Of a stretch of DNA of 64,000 nt, positions 36,265 through 45,750 are shown piece after piece; within the stretch, counting starts at the first letter, position 1, and each line of letters opens with the position of its first letter. Origin of the DNA: CAWHOW01 sp963831005. Lineage in GTDB: Bacteria; Bacteroidota; Bacteroidia; Bacteroidales; CG2-30-32-10. The notes below the pieces were generated by a model. That model searched no databases and was not told where the DNA came from. It saw only the letters and a program-made list of their open reading frames with translations. Where the stretch lies: the NCBI GenBank assembly GCA_963831005.1, contig CAWHOW010000015.1:1-64000 (forward strand). Reading direction: 5' to 3'. The translations under genes and the position numbers were made by a program.

Positions 36265-36669
36265 TTATTTCTTATTTGTATCGTCTTCCTTTACTTCTTT
36301 ATTGGGAGGAACCTCCTTTTTAAACGGCTTACCAGAGTATACACGTGGTTTTGAAGCCATCTTTAAATTAGTCAAAGAACTCTTATTTGAAGAGTTTTGT
36401 TTTGAGCTCTCTGTTGTTGCTTCAGCGCTTTTATCAATCGCTTTAGTGGCTGTTGTCGCAGGCTGTACCTGAGTTTTATTTTGTTCAGATGGCTGCATTT
36501 TCTCATCTTTTGAAACAACATTCTTATTCGTTTTGGGTGTTTCAGTTTTTGAAATTGTTGTTGTTTCGGATTTGGTAGTAGTGGCAGCATTATTTTGTGC
36601 ATCAGCCCGAGAAATGCTAACAAAATATCCGCAAATTATCAAAGCGGTCAATATGGCGATCTTTTTCAT
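36265..36669 (-). CDS. Secreted low-complexity protein of unknown function
   Basis: The 134-residue protein has a signal peptide (K-K-I-A-I-L-T-A-L-I-I-C-G-Y-F-V, cut near A-D-A-Q). The rest is low in complexity, rich in Thr, Lys, Ser, Gln and Asn, and ends with a charged Pro/Lys/Glu tail (P-F-K-K-E-V-P-P-N-K-E). It is probably disordered. No domain is recognised. It lies 91 bases downstream of the DUF444 gene on the same strand but has its own terminator. Confidence 0.65.
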   Translation of the reverse strand: MKKIAILTALIICGYFVSISRADAQNNAATTTKSETTTISKTETPKTNKNVVSKDEKMQPSEQNKTQVQPATTATKAIDKSAEATTESSKQNSSNKSSLTNLKMASKPRVYSGKPFKKEVPPNKEVKEDDTNKK

Positions 36670-36759
36670 AACAATTTATTTATAAGTCAAAGGTAATTAG
36701 AATGCTACAATCTCTATCAAAAATGATGTTAAATAGTCTTAAAATACAATGAAAATTTC

Positions 36760-38133
36760 TTAACCTATCAATTTCTTAATCCCTTCAATAATTCGGGTTT
36801 CATTAGCCTCTTCGGCAGAGAAAGAATCCATTTTAATTAATTCCGGTTTCTCTTTTAACAGGTTGGATTCTGTAATATAATTTTCAACAGTGGTAGGTTT
36901 TTCTAAAGAAGTCCACGAATTCTTTGCAACTGTAATACCCATCCTGCTGATATCTTTTAACATCTTCTTTATGGCTGCAATAGCACGTTCGCCATTCTCT
37001 TCCCAATCATCTCCATCAGTGCCATGAAAGATATAAATGTTGTTGTCCTTTGCGAGTTGTTCTTTTTCGATAATATTGGCAACAAATTCATAAGCGGCAA
37101 ATACGCTGGTTCCACCGGCAACTGCCGATTTATAATACGTATAAAAGTCTTTTACTTCTTTCGCATCCGTATCATGTAATACAAACCTTACTGAAACATT
37201 ATTTTGATACTGGTACATCAGCCAACTATAAATAAGCAGATGTTGCGTAACAATTGCCTCAGTGGGCTTCCCCTGCATCAAACCGGAATAATCGCGAATA
37301 AAGAACACCACGCATTGTGCCTCAAAGTCTTTCTCCCTCGACATGATGCGATAAATCTTATCCTGCGGATTTATGATCAGGTCTTCAGTAGAAATGTCTT
37401 TTGTTGCATCAATATTGCCAAGTATGATATTTGTTTCAAGGATTTTCTTAATGGTATCTTTTTTATCCAGCAGTTGTCCAAAGCCACGGTTCTTATCAGT
37501 AAGGTCGTACTGGAATTTTGTAAGGGAAACCTTTTTCCCTTTTGTCTTTAAATTCGGGAGTTCAAATTTTTCTGTAAGCACCTTACCAAGGTCAAAAGCA
37601 TCAGCAGAAATATCATGTTCGGCACCCTCACCCTGCCCTGCACCCGTTCCTTCGCCTTCACCTTCCGTGGGTTCAATTTGCTGCTCACCTAAAACTTCGC
37701 CTTCCTCACCCTCGCCCGATCCGCCTGTTTCATCTTCTTTTTCAGTAACCGAACTATCATGATAGAATTTCGGTTCTGTTGTGGTAGGAACTATTACTAT
37801 TCTCTCTTTCTTTCCCTTTTCAGGTTTGATGAACTTCCCTATTTTTATCCTTCTTGGAAATCCGTCTTCTTCCCGCTTTTTATCACGATCCAGAAGATCA
37901 TCTAGCGTCTGTAAAGAAATTGTAAAATCTGATTTCTTTACAATGCCAATAAAAAGTTCAAGATCAGTTTTATCATAAAGAGAAGTAACTTCCAAATTTC
38001 CTTTTTCTCCGGCCTTGTCTCTTTCTTTCTTTCTGTTATAATAATCCAGCTCGCGCTCAATAATCGCTAGTTGGTCTTCGCTAAGCCCTTTTCGTTTTAA
38101 TTGTTTATATAATTTGAAAATATTCTCCGTCAT
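36760..38133 (-). CDS. DUF444 / YeaH-like VWA-domain protein
   Basis: The 457-residue protein has a charged N-terminal region, an acidic Glu/Gly-rich linker (residues about 130-175), and a C-terminal von Willebrand A-like domain. The metal-site motif is degenerate, R-D-Y-S-G near residue 281 instead of D-x-S-x-S, followed by G-G-T-S-V-F-A-A-Y-E and F-H-G-T-D-G-D-D-W. In E. coli YeaH works with YeaG (PrkA) and YcgB (SpoVR). The gene follows the 695-codon PrkA-like gene by about 25 bases. The ATG at 38133 is taken as start rather than the GTG just before it. Confidence 0.85.
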   Translation of the reverse strand: MTENIFKLYKQLKRKGLSEDQLAIIERELDYYNRKKERDKAGEKGNLEVTSLYDKTDLELFIGIVKKSDFTISLQTLDDLLDRDKKREEDGFPRRIKIGKFIKPEKGKKERIVIVPTTTEPKFYHDSSVTEKEDETGGSGEGEEGEVLGEQQIEPTEGEGEGTGAGQGEGAEHDISADAFDLGKVLTEKFELPNLKTKGKKVSLTKFQYDLTDKNRGFGQLLDKKDTIKKILETNIILGNIDATKDISTEDLIINPQDKIYRIMSREKDFEAQCVVFFIRDYSGLMQGKPTEAIVTQHLLIYSWLMYQYQNNVSVRFVLHDTDAKEVKDFYTYYKSAVAGGTSVFAAYEFVANIIEKEQLAKDNNIYIFHGTDGDDWEENGERAIAAIKKMLKDISRMGITVAKNSWTSLEKPTTVENYITESNLLKEKPELIKMDSFSAEEANETRIIEGIKKLIG

Positions 38134-38160
38134 CACTCCCTCGAATCCCTATAATGGAAA

Positions 38161-40248
38161 TTAATTTGAATCATCGTGAGTACAGAAATACTCAATGGTC
38201 TTTTCAGCGCAGGTATTACAGTAACCAAGTTTTTTCATCATGGTATCTATCATCCTGCTGTATAATTTTTGGTTTTCTTCATTGGTCCTGTTTGACAAAG
38301 CGCCTACAAGACTTCCTGCCCCGGCTATATCTGATTTCAACCTTACATCGGTAACAGCTTTTACCAGATCATTATTATCCATGAAATTATAGGTCGGGTC
38401 TTTTATCATTTTCTGACCATATATCTTGGTAATAGTAGTTCTAAAACTTTGTTTTTGTTCATCATTCTTCAATCCTAGCCGTTCCTCAACACTATTGATA
38501 AATGTTTCATCGATCTTAAGGGGAACTAATTTTCCGGTCTGTGGATCCTGATATGTCCATATCTTGTCAGGTCCCAGGTTTTTTGCATCCACACCAATAA
38601 CCATGTTCACATAATTCATCACGTCTTTTTCAACAGCATTGGGTTCATCCATATATGCGTTGAATATGGTGGTCATTACATTTTTCCTGTATAATTCTTT
38701 TGCTATCTTGATATCATTGAAATATTTTGTCCTGTCGTTCGGGTCTTGTACATAATCAAGCAGCACTGTTTCCATTGCTTTGAAAACATCACCGGCGTAC
38801 ATACATTTACCTTCCTGCGTTTCGGAACGTTCAAGCAACACCTGCAAAGCACGTCCCAGATTCCTGTGACCTAAACCTTTTTGTCCAAAACGTTTAGTGA
38901 TATCAGGGTCGTTGTTCAAATCACTTATGACTTCACTTAATGTTTTTATACTTTTTTCACCGGCAACATCGCCTGCTGATAGCTTCATCATTTCAACAGG
39001 TGTGAGCTTATCCGTATTGGGCATCCTAGTCAGTACCACAGAGATTGAAACGGCATAATTCAAATTGGGGTCGATGTGAAGTTTTTCATTTGAAAACGTA
39101 GTTTTATCTCTGTTGCCTATTGCATAAAAAGTAAGCTCCTGCTGAAGTTTGTAATTCGTATTATGCGACATATAGGTTAACCTGCACCTGTCAACAATAG
39201 GGGCTTGTTCTTTTTCTTCAAGGAAACGTCCGAATTCGGAATTGTTACTTGTTGCAACGATAAGCGTATCCAGAGGCCATTTATATCCTTCAATTTCTAT
39301 TGTCCTGTTTTGGATAACACCTAAATATACCTGAACAAGGTCTCTTTTATTCTTAAATATTTCATCTGCAAAATGTATCCCACCGCCAGCAACCCTTGCT
39401 AAAGCTCCTCGGCGTAGATCGAAGCGGTAGGGGTTATCTGTTTCAGAAAGATGTAACAAACGTGTTATAGATTCTTCACCTATTAGGTCTGCTGCAGAAG
39501 AAGTGATCTTATCTTTTGCTGCATATTTACCTGTTATGGTTCCTCTTGATTCACTAACCGGAACAGTGGAAATCTCAATAAAATCCTTTATTTTATTAAT
39601 ATCTCCATTGCAATAATTTTTTATCTGATTAAGGATGTAATACGTGCATGAACCAAGAGGTCGGTAGTTCTTATATAACTCTTCTACTTGCCTATCTTTA
39701 AATCCGTATTCTGATAAGAATTTAATATTGTCTTCTTTGGCCTCGTAAAGGTTCATGGCAATAATCATTGGGTCTTCGTATGTCTGCGATTCTATTGATG
39801 CAATCTTGCCATAACCTCCAATCTTATCAAGGTTGATAAAGCGGAAAGTATATCTCCTGTTCTCCTGGTGAGAAATAAAATTACGGTAAAGCGCACTTAA
39901 ATGATCAACGAAAAATGTTTTACCATTACCTGGTTCACCGATGAGGATGAAAGCCATTTCCTTCGATGAGCCATTCTCGGCAGCATCTTTTACAAAAGAA
40001 ACAAAGCTGTTGATCTCATCATACATACCTATGATATGCTTGCCTCCCTGCCGGAAAACTTTAAAGTCGTATGTATAGCGGCCATTGACGGTGACCTTTT
40101 CCATTTTCTGGTTATCGCCAAGTATCATGCGCGTAAGCGATTGATAAATATTCTCAAATTTCCGGTTACCGAGTAACACATTCTTTACATGATAATCAAG
40201 GCTCTTCGTATTATCCTTTGGAACAGCGGTTGTCTTTGTAGTTGCCAT
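38161..40248 (-). CDS. PrkA-like serine-kinase/AAA protein, short form
   Basis: The 695-residue protein has Walker A G-E-P-G-N-G-K-T at residues 104-111, a Walker B-like G-I-H-F-A-D-E-I-F, sensor-type I-V-A-T-S-N-N-S-E-F, and R-R-G-A-L-A-R-V-A, all typical of the PrkA AAA domain. The C-terminus has a C-N-T-C ... F-C cluster that may bind metal. It resembles E. coli YeaG more closely than the 761-residue protein does. It starts a two-gene operon with the DUF444 gene and is divergent from metG. Confidence 0.9.
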   Translation of the reverse strand: MATTKTTAVPKDNTKSLDYHVKNVLLGNRKFENIYQSLTRMILGDNQKMEKVTVNGRYTYDFKVFRQGGKHIIGMYDEINSFVSFVKDAAENGSSKEMAFILIGEPGNGKTFFVDHLSALYRNFISHQENRRYTFRFINLDKIGGYGKIASIESQTYEDPMIIAMNLYEAKEDNIKFLSEYGFKDRQVEELYKNYRPLGSCTYYILNQIKNYCNGDINKIKDFIEISTVPVSESRGTITGKYAAKDKITSSAADLIGEESITRLLHLSETDNPYRFDLRRGALARVAGGGIHFADEIFKNKRDLVQVYLGVIQNRTIEIEGYKWPLDTLIVATSNNSEFGRFLEEKEQAPIVDRCRLTYMSHNTNYKLQQELTFYAIGNRDKTTFSNEKLHIDPNLNYAVSISVVLTRMPNTDKLTPVEMMKLSAGDVAGEKSIKTLSEVISDLNNDPDITKRFGQKGLGHRNLGRALQVLLERSETQEGKCMYAGDVFKAMETVLLDYVQDPNDRTKYFNDIKIAKELYRKNVMTTIFNAYMDEPNAVEKDVMNYVNMVIGVDAKNLGPDKIWTYQDPQTGKLVPLKIDETFINSVEERLGLKNDEQKQSFRTTITKIYGQKMIKDPTYNFMDNNDLVKAVTDVRLKSDIAGAGSLVGALSNRTNEENQKLYSRMIDTMMKKLGYCNTCAEKTIEYFCTHDDSN

Positions 40249-40284
40249 CTTATGTTATTTTAAAGATTAATCAAGCAATAGTAA

Positions 40285-40318
40285 TTGAAAATGCAAAGTA
40301 AATTAATTCTTAACTTTG
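40285..40318 (+). promoter_or_regulatory. metG promoter
   Basis: TTG at 40285-40287 and TAACTTTG at 40311-40318 are 23 bases apart, close to the consensus. The leader to the ATG at 40360 is about 35 bases. Confidence 0.5.
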
Positions 40319-40359
40319 CTCGCATTTAAAATTGAATAAAGTTAATAATAATTTTTCAG

Positions 40360-42414
40360 ATGGAACAAAATAAAAAAGTTAAAAGATATACCATAACATC
40401 TGCCTTACCCTATGCCAACGGGCCAATTCACATTGGGCACCTTGCCGGAGTGTATATTCCTGCAGATATTTATGCCCGCTACCTGCGTTCAACCGGTGAA
40501 GATGTGCTTTTTATAGGAGGTTCAGACGAACATGGTGTTCCTATTACCATAAAAGCAAAGCAGGAAAACGTTACACCTCAACAAATTGTTGACAAATATC
40601 ATAACATTATTAAAAGATCTTTTGAAGAACTTGGTATTTCCTTCGATATTTATTCGCGCACATCAAATAAAATTCATCACGAAACCGCTTCTGAATTTTT
40701 TACCACACTTTACAATAAAGGTGAATTCATAGTAAAAACATCCGAGCAACTATATGATGAAGAAAATAAACAATTTCTTGCCGATCGTTATATAATTGGA
40801 ACATGTCCTCATTGCAATTACGAAAGGGCTTACGGAGATCAATGCGAAAAATGCGGTACTTCATTAAATGCAACTGATCTCATAAACCCTAAATCTGTTT
40901 TAAGCGGCAATGTACCTGTAATGAAAGAAACCAAGCATTGGTATCTCCCTCTTGATAAATATGAACCATGGCTGAAACAATGGATACTTGAAGGTCATAA
41001 AGAATGGAAAACGAACGTTTATGGTCAATGTAAATCTTGGCTTGACCAGGGATTGCAGCCGCGTGCTGTTACCCGCGATCTGGACTGGGGCGTGAAAGTT
41101 CCCCTCGAAGAAGCCGTAGGAAAAGTATTGTATGTTTGGTTTGATGCACCTATTGGATATATCTCCGCAACCAAAGAATGGGCGCGGGAAAATAAAAAAG
41201 ACTGGGAAATATACTGGAAAGACAAAGAAACAAAGCTTGTTCATTTTATTGGAAAAGACAATATTGTTTTTCATTGCATTGTATTTCCAGCTATGCTTCA
41301 TGCCGAAGGCTCATATATTCTTCCTGATGATGTACCCGCAAATGAATTCCTGAACCTTGAAGGTGATAAGATTTCCACCTCTCGCAATTGGGCAGTATGG
41401 CTTCATGAATATTTACAGGAGTTTCCTGATAAACAGGATGTGTTGCGTTATGTATTATGTTCAAATGCTCCCGAAACAAAGGACAATGATTTTACATGGA
41501 AAGATTTTCAGTTGAAAAACAACAGCGAGCTTGTTGCTATTCTTGGAAACTTCGTGAACAGGGCGATGGTGCTGACACAAAAATATTTTGACGGGAAAGT
41601 ACCTCCAATGTCAGTTATAACGGAACAGGATAATGAAGCGTTAAAATCTCTTGCCCAATTCCCTTCCCATATATCCGACAGCATAAAACAATACCGTTTC
41701 CGCGAAGCGCTTGCAGAACTGATGAACCTTGCAAGGCTTGGCAATAAATATCTTGCCGACAGCGAACCATGGAAGATATTTAATACGGAACCAGAACGCG
41801 TAAAGACGATATTAAATATATCATTACAAATTTGCGCGAACCTTACTATTGTAATGGAACCATTCCTGCCATTCTCAGCAGAAAAACTTTTACAAATACT
41901 GAATATTAAGAAGCTGACATGGGAATTTTCCGGTACTGCTGATATACTTAAAGCTGGTCACAGGCTTGGGAAACCGGAATTGCTATTTGATAAGATAGAG
42001 GATGATGCTATTGCAAAACAGGTACAAAAACTTATGGATACCAAATTAGCTAACGAAGAAAAAAGCGTTACTATGGCTCCCGCAAAAGCCGATATTGCTT
42101 ATGAAGTCTTTGCAAAGATGGATATACGTACTGGTACAATATTAAGTGCCGAGAAAGTTGCAAAGACACAGAAGCTTTTAAAGCTAACTATAGATACAGG
42201 TATAGATAAACGAACAGTTGTATCGGGAATTGCTGAATTTTATGATCCTGAAAAAATAATCGGTCAGAAAGTCGTAATTTTAGTAAATTTGCATGCGAAA
42301 AGCATAAAAGGCATTCCTTCTCAGGGAATGATACTAATGGCCGAGAATGAGAAGGGAGAGCTTAGTTTCGTTTCTCCGACAAAAGATTTTATTAACGGAA
42401 GTACAATAAAATAA
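40360..42414 (+). CDS. metG: Methionyl-tRNA synthetase with C-terminal tRNA-binding domain
   Basis: The class I synthetase has the HIGH motif in A-N-G-P-I-H-I-G-H-L-A near residue 19, a zinc knuckle with C149, C152, C162 and C165, and K-I-S-T-S-R-N from residue 337 as the KMSKS counterpart. Residues about 580-684 are the OB-fold dimerisation/tRNA-binding domain (F-A-K-M-D-I-R-T-G-T-I-L). At 684 residues it matches the long bacterial form. It is followed by tRNA-Arg with no gene between. Confidence 0.97.
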   Translation: MEQNKKVKRYTITSALPYANGPIHIGHLAGVYIPADIYARYLRSTGEDVLFIGGSDEHGVPITIKAKQENVTPQQIVDKYHNIIKRSFEELGISFDIYSRTSNKIHHETASEFFTTLYNKGEFIVKTSEQLYDEENKQFLADRYIIGTCPHCNYERAYGDQCEKCGTSLNATDLINPKSVLSGNVPVMKETKHWYLPLDKYEPWLKQWILEGHKEWKTNVYGQCKSWLDQGLQPRAVTRDLDWGVKVPLEEAVGKVLYVWFDAPIGYISATKEWARENKKDWEIYWKDKETKLVHFIGKDNIVFHCIVFPAMLHAEGSYILPDDVPANEFLNLEGDKISTSRNWAVWLHEYLQEFPDKQDVLRYVLCSNAPETKDNDFTWKDFQLKNNSELVAILGNFVNRAMVLTQKYFDGKVPPMSVITEQDNEALKSLAQFPSHISDSIKQYRFREALAELMNLARLGNKYLADSEPWKIFNTEPERVKTILNISLQICANLTIVMEPFLPFSAEKLLQILNIKKLTWEFSGTADILKAGHRLGKPELLFDKIEDDAIAKQVQKLMDTKLANEEKSVTMAPAKADIAYEVFAKMDIRTGTILSAEKVAKTQKLLKLTIDTGIDKRTVVSGIAEFYDPEKIIGQKVVILVNLHAKSIKGIPSQGMILMAENEKGELSFVSPTKDFINGSTIK

Positions 42415-42421
42415 ATAAAAA

Positions 42422-42493
42422 GGCCCTGTAGTTCAATGGATAGAACGGAAGTTTCCTAAACTTTAAATCCAGGTTCGATTCCTGGTGGGGCTA
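42422..42493 (+). tRNA. tRNA-Arg (anticodon CCT)
   Basis: Full cloverleaf: acceptor 42422-42428 with 42486-42492, D-arm GTTC/GAAC, anticodon stem GAAGT/ACTTT around TTCCTAA (anticodon CCT, reads AGG), T-arm CCAGG-TTCGATT-CCTGG, discriminator A at 42493. The 3' CCA is not encoded. It has two or three wobble pairs in the acceptor stem. Confidence 0.95.
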
Positions 42494-42500
42494 CACAGAT

Positions 42501-42543
42501 GAAAAAACCACCTATTTGATAATAGATATAGGTGGTTTTTTAT
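42501..42543 (+). terminator. Terminator after the tRNA
   Basis: AAAAAACCACCTAT pairs with ATAGGTGGTTTTTT around a short loop. The stem is long and ends in T-rich sequence. The symmetrical A and T flanks allow activity in both directions. Confidence 0.85.
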
Positions 42544-42544
42544 T

Positions 42545-42552
42545 TACCTTTG
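42545..42552 (+). promoter_or_regulatory. Promoter -7 element of the FdrA-like gene
   Basis: TACCTTTG matches TAnnTTTG, 35 bases before the ATG at 42588. A TTTG at 42515-42518 is 26 bases upstream, a little far for a -33 element. Confidence 0.45.
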
Positions 42553-42587
42553 CTTTTCATGAATTTTTGAAATAAAAAACAAGTAAA

Positions 42588-44126
42588 ATGTCTGTCATTA
42601 AAGGAAAGATTTTAAGTGGCGAATACCTGGATTCTATAACACTTATGGTGGTTACAGAGGAGCTTAACAAAACCAATGGAGTTGTTGAATCGTCGGTTGT
42701 GATGGGTTCGCGAGAGAATAAATCGATATTGCAGAACTCGGGCTTGATGCTCTCGGAATTTGAAAATACCACAGATAATGATCTTCTCGTCTGCATTAAG
42801 GCTGAAACAGAAAAAGTAGCAACTGACATTCTTGACAATATTCAAACCATTTTCAAGAAAATCAGAAATACTGATGAAAGTACCGAGGATTATTCACCCA
42901 AGAGTTTTGAGGGTGCTATAAAGCTAATGCCTGAAGCAAACCTGTCTCTTATATCTGTTGCAGGAAAATATGCTTCACGCGAAGCTATGAAAGCATTGAA
43001 AAGCGGATTGCATGTAATGATATTTTCAGATAACGTCAGCATAGAAGATGAACTGAATTTAAAGCAATATGCAGCTTCCAAAGGACTGCTTGTTATGGGT
43101 CCCGATTGCGGTACAGCCATTATAAATGGAATACCTTTAGCTTTTGCAAATGTGGTGAACAGGGGAAATATTGGAATTGTAGCAGCTTCGGGCACAGGGC
43201 TACAGGAAATAAGTTGTATCATTTCAAACGAAGGAGCCGGAATTTCGCAAGCCATAGGCACAGGCGGACGCGATGTGAAAAAAGAAATTGGTGGCATCAT
43301 GTTCTTACAGGCATTGCAGGCGCTGAATGAAGACAAAGAAACAGAAGTTATCGTACTTGTTTCAAAACCACCTTATGAAGAAGTATTGAAAAAAATTGCT
43401 GCTGAAATAAGTAAAATAAAAAAACCTGTTGTTGCAATATTCATCGGAGGAAATGCTGAAGTAATTAAAAACTCAGGTGCTATACCGGCCTCAACACTTG
43501 AAGAAACAGCATTGATAGCAGTGGCCTTATCTAAGGGAAAGAAGACTGATGATATTAAATCAGTACTTGAAAAAACTGAAGAAACTATTAAGACCTTAGC
43601 TTCAAATCATCGAAAGAAAACGAAGAAATATTTGCGGGGACTGTTTAGCGGAGGAACGCTTTGTGATGAGACACAACTTATTCTAAAAGAACATATTGGT
43701 TATGTTTACAGCAACACCCCTTTGAATAAAGAATTTCAACTGAAGGATGCATGGAAAAGCAAAGAAAATTCGGTGGTGGATATGGGTGATGATGAGTTCA
43801 CTGTTGGTCGCCCACATCCTATGATCGATTTTTCCCTGCGAAATAAAAAGATCGTTGAAGAAGCCTCCGATCCTGAAGTTGCAGTAATATTGCTTGACGT
43901 GGTTTTGGGTTATGGTTCAAATTTGAATCCTGCATCAGAACTGGTTCCTGCAATTAAAAAAGCCAGGGAAATTTCTCCTGATATAACCATTATATGCTCT
44001 ATAACTGGTACGGAAAACGATCCTCAGAACAGGGCTGATGTCAATAGACGGCTTGAAAATGCCGGTGCAATTGTAATGCATACGAATGCATCAGCAAGCA
44101 AACTGGCTGCATACATTATTAAATAA
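42588..44126 (+). CDS. FdrA-like acyl-CoA synthetase-family protein
   Basis: The 512-residue protein resembles FdrA, related to the succinyl-CoA synthetase alpha subunit. It has V-V-M-G-S-R-E-N-K near residue 42, a CoA-binding-like fold with M-G-P-D-C-G-T-A-I-I near 170, and G-I-V-A-A-S-G-T-G-L-Q-E near 200. In E. coli FdrA (AllF) and the DUF1116 protein YlbE (AllG) are needed for transfer between oxamate and carbamoyl phosphate in allantoin breakdown. Here the DUF1116 gene follows after 79 bases. The exact substrate in this organism is unknown, and neither AllH (DUF2877) nor carbamate kinase is seen in the window. Confidence 0.82.
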   Translation: MSVIKGKILSGEYLDSITLMVVTEELNKTNGVVESSVVMGSRENKSILQNSGLMLSEFENTTDNDLLVCIKAETEKVATDILDNIQTIFKKIRNTDESTEDYSPKSFEGAIKLMPEANLSLISVAGKYASREAMKALKSGLHVMIFSDNVSIEDELNLKQYAASKGLLVMGPDCGTAIINGIPLAFANVVNRGNIGIVAASGTGLQEISCIISNEGAGISQAIGTGGRDVKKEIGGIMFLQALQALNEDKETEVIVLVSKPPYEEVLKKIAAEISKIKKPVVAIFIGGNAEVIKNSGAIPASTLEETALIAVALSKGKKTDDIKSVLEKTEETIKTLASNHRKKTKKYLRGLFSGGTLCDETQLILKEHIGYVYSNTPLNKEFQLKDAWKSKENSVVDMGDDEFTVGRPHPMIDFSLRNKKIVEEASDPEVAVILLDVVLGYGSNLNPASELVPAIKKAREISPDITIICSITGTENDPQNRADVNRRLENAGAIVMHTNASASKLAAYIIK

Positions 44127-44194
44127 TCAAATATATAATTCTAGTTTTCCTTTACAACGGGATTGAAATATCGTAACTTTACACTCTTTTTTTC

Positions 44195-44200
44195 GGAGGA
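44195..44200 (+). promoter_or_regulatory. Unusually strong Shine-Dalgarno site
   Basis: GGAGGA lies five bases before the ATG at 44206. Most genes in this window have no such site. The start at 46342 is also preceded by GGAGAG. This supports both starts. Confidence 0.6.
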
Positions 44201-44205
44201 ATAAA

Positions 44206-45609
44206 ATGTCAATAAATGATCTATTTGGAAAAGATTTGAAGGTTGTAAATACCGGCTTGTCTTCTTTTGCCGAGAACCTTAAACACAGCGGCGTTGAAAC
44301 AGTTAATGTTGACTGGAAACCATCTGTCAATATGAAACCGGAATCTTTAAACCTGATTGAAACCCATTCGGATAAAATAACTGTTGCGAATAAAAAAGCC
44401 ACAGATATCATTCTGAAAGGAATGCCCGTTCTTGTTGGTTTGGATATAGCTATGAATGTCATTCCGGGAATGAAGAAGAATTTAATTCTTCACTCCGGTC
44501 CTCCTATTACCTGGGACAGAATGTGCGGACCTACTCATGGCGCTATTATAGGTGCCTTGATTTACGAAGGCATGGCAAAGAATATTGAAGAAGCAGAAAA
44601 GCTGGCATCGTCCGGAAAAATTGAATTTGCCCCTTGTCATGAACATTCTTCTGTTGGACCTATGGCTGGAATTATTTCTCCGTCAATGCCGGTGTTTATT
44701 ATTAAAAATGAGGCTTTCGGAAATTATGCTTATTGCACATTGAATGAAGGATTGGGCAAAGTCTTACGCTATGGAGCATTTGGTGAAGATGTGATCACCC
44801 GATTGAAATGGATGGAACAAGTACTTTATCCAACTATAAAAAGAGCAGTTGAAAAACTTGGTCGCATTGATCTGAAAAATATGATCGCACAAGCGCTGCA
44901 CATGGGAGACGAAGTTCATAACAGGAACCGCGCAGGTACATCATTGTTCTTTAGAACGATTGCCCCTGCCATTATGAGAACTACTGACAATCTTGAAGAT
45001 GCTGCAAAAGTGCTGGAATTCATCAATGGCAACGATCATTTCTTCCTGAATCTTTCAATGCCTGCATCCAAAGCTGTTTTAGATCCTGCAAGAAATATTA
45101 AATACAGCAGTGTGGTGGTGGTTATGGCTCGCAACGGTACTGATTTCGGAGTACAGCTTTCAGGAACCGGAGATAAATGGTTTACGGGCGCTGCACTTGT
45201 TCCGGACGCTTTGTATTTTCCGGGATATACCAAAGCAGATGCAAATCCTGATATTGGCGATAGTGCCATTACGGAAACAGGAGGACTTGGGGGATTCGCT
45301 ATTGCAGCAGCTCCGGCTATTGTTCAATTCGTTGGAGGCACCGCAAAAGATGCAATTAGTTATACCATGCAGATGTATGAAATAACGGCAGCAGAAAATA
45401 ATATGTACCAGATTCCTTATCTGAATTTTAGAGGAACACCAACAGGTATAGATGTCATCAAGGTAATGGATAAATCCTTAACTCCGTTTATTGATACAGG
45501 TGTGGCACATAAAAACCCTGGTGTGGGTCAGGTTGGGGCTGGAGTATTGAGTGCCCCGATAGAACCATTTGTTAAGGCTTTCGAAGGCTTTGCGGAAACA
45601 TTGAAATAA
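44206..45609 (+). CDS. DUF1116 (YlbE/AllG-like) protein
   Basis: The 467-residue cytoplasmic protein shows the DUF1116 family pattern: M-K-K-N-L-I-L-H-S-G-P-P-I-T-W-D-R-M-C-G-P near residue 90, C-H-E-H-S-S-V-G-P-M-A-G near 145, R-N-G-T-D-F-G-V-Q-L-S-G-T-G-D near 310, and I-D-T-G-V-A-H-K-N-P-G-V-G-Q-V-G near 430. With FdrA it is needed for carbamoyl transfer in the allantoin/oxamate pathway of E. coli. It is co-directional with the FdrA-like gene and separated by 79 bases with a strong ribosome site. Confidence 0.88.
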   Translation: MSINDLFGKDLKVVNTGLSSFAENLKHSGVETVNVDWKPSVNMKPESLNLIETHSDKITVANKKATDIILKGMPVLVGLDIAMNVIPGMKKNLILHSGPPITWDRMCGPTHGAIIGALIYEGMAKNIEEAEKLASSGKIEFAPCHEHSSVGPMAGIISPSMPVFIIKNEAFGNYAYCTLNEGLGKVLRYGAFGEDVITRLKWMEQVLYPTIKRAVEKLGRIDLKNMIAQALHMGDEVHNRNRAGTSLFFRTIAPAIMRTTDNLEDAAKVLEFINGNDHFFLNLSMPASKAVLDPARNIKYSSVVVVMARNGTDFGVQLSGTGDKWFTGAALVPDALYFPGYTKADANPDIGDSAITETGGLGGFAIAAAPAIVQFVGGTAKDAISYTMQMYEITAAENNMYQIPYLNFRGTPTGIDVIKVMDKSLTPFIDTGVAHKNPGVGQVGAGVLSAPIEPFVKAFEGFAETLK

Positions 45610-45630
45610 TTTTAACACGGAATATCTAAA

Positions 45631-45735
45631 ACAATATTTAGAAAAGTAAATGGTTTATAATTAGCTCCCGCAAATCTCGCTGATTTTCGCAGATAATTTC
45701 AGCGTTAATCTGCGGCATCTGCGGGAAAATAAAAA
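45631..45735. repeat. Repeat copy 1: GxxExxY gene 3' end plus GCGGGA palindrome
   Basis: The first part repeats the last codons of the gene at 45751 (ACAATATTTAGAAAAGTAAA and TGGTTTATAA), although no such gene precedes it here. The second part, 45666-45726, is an imperfect palindrome starting TCCCGCAAATCTCGCTG and ending ATCTGCGGCATCTGCGGGA. Matching copies lie at 46099-46204 and 46205-46310. Confidence 0.8.
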
Positions 45736-45750
45736 TTGAAATAATTTTTA

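Noticed and set aside
36372..36623. 83-codon minus-strand frame inside the small secreted-protein gene
   Set aside because: It lies in a different frame within a gene that has a clear signal peptide and its own terminator. Its Lys/Gln richness reflects the host gene.
42422..42493. tRNA-Arg as an attachment site for an integrated element
   Set aside because: No integrase and no second copy of the tRNA 3' end was noticed in the window. The downstream genes look metabolic.
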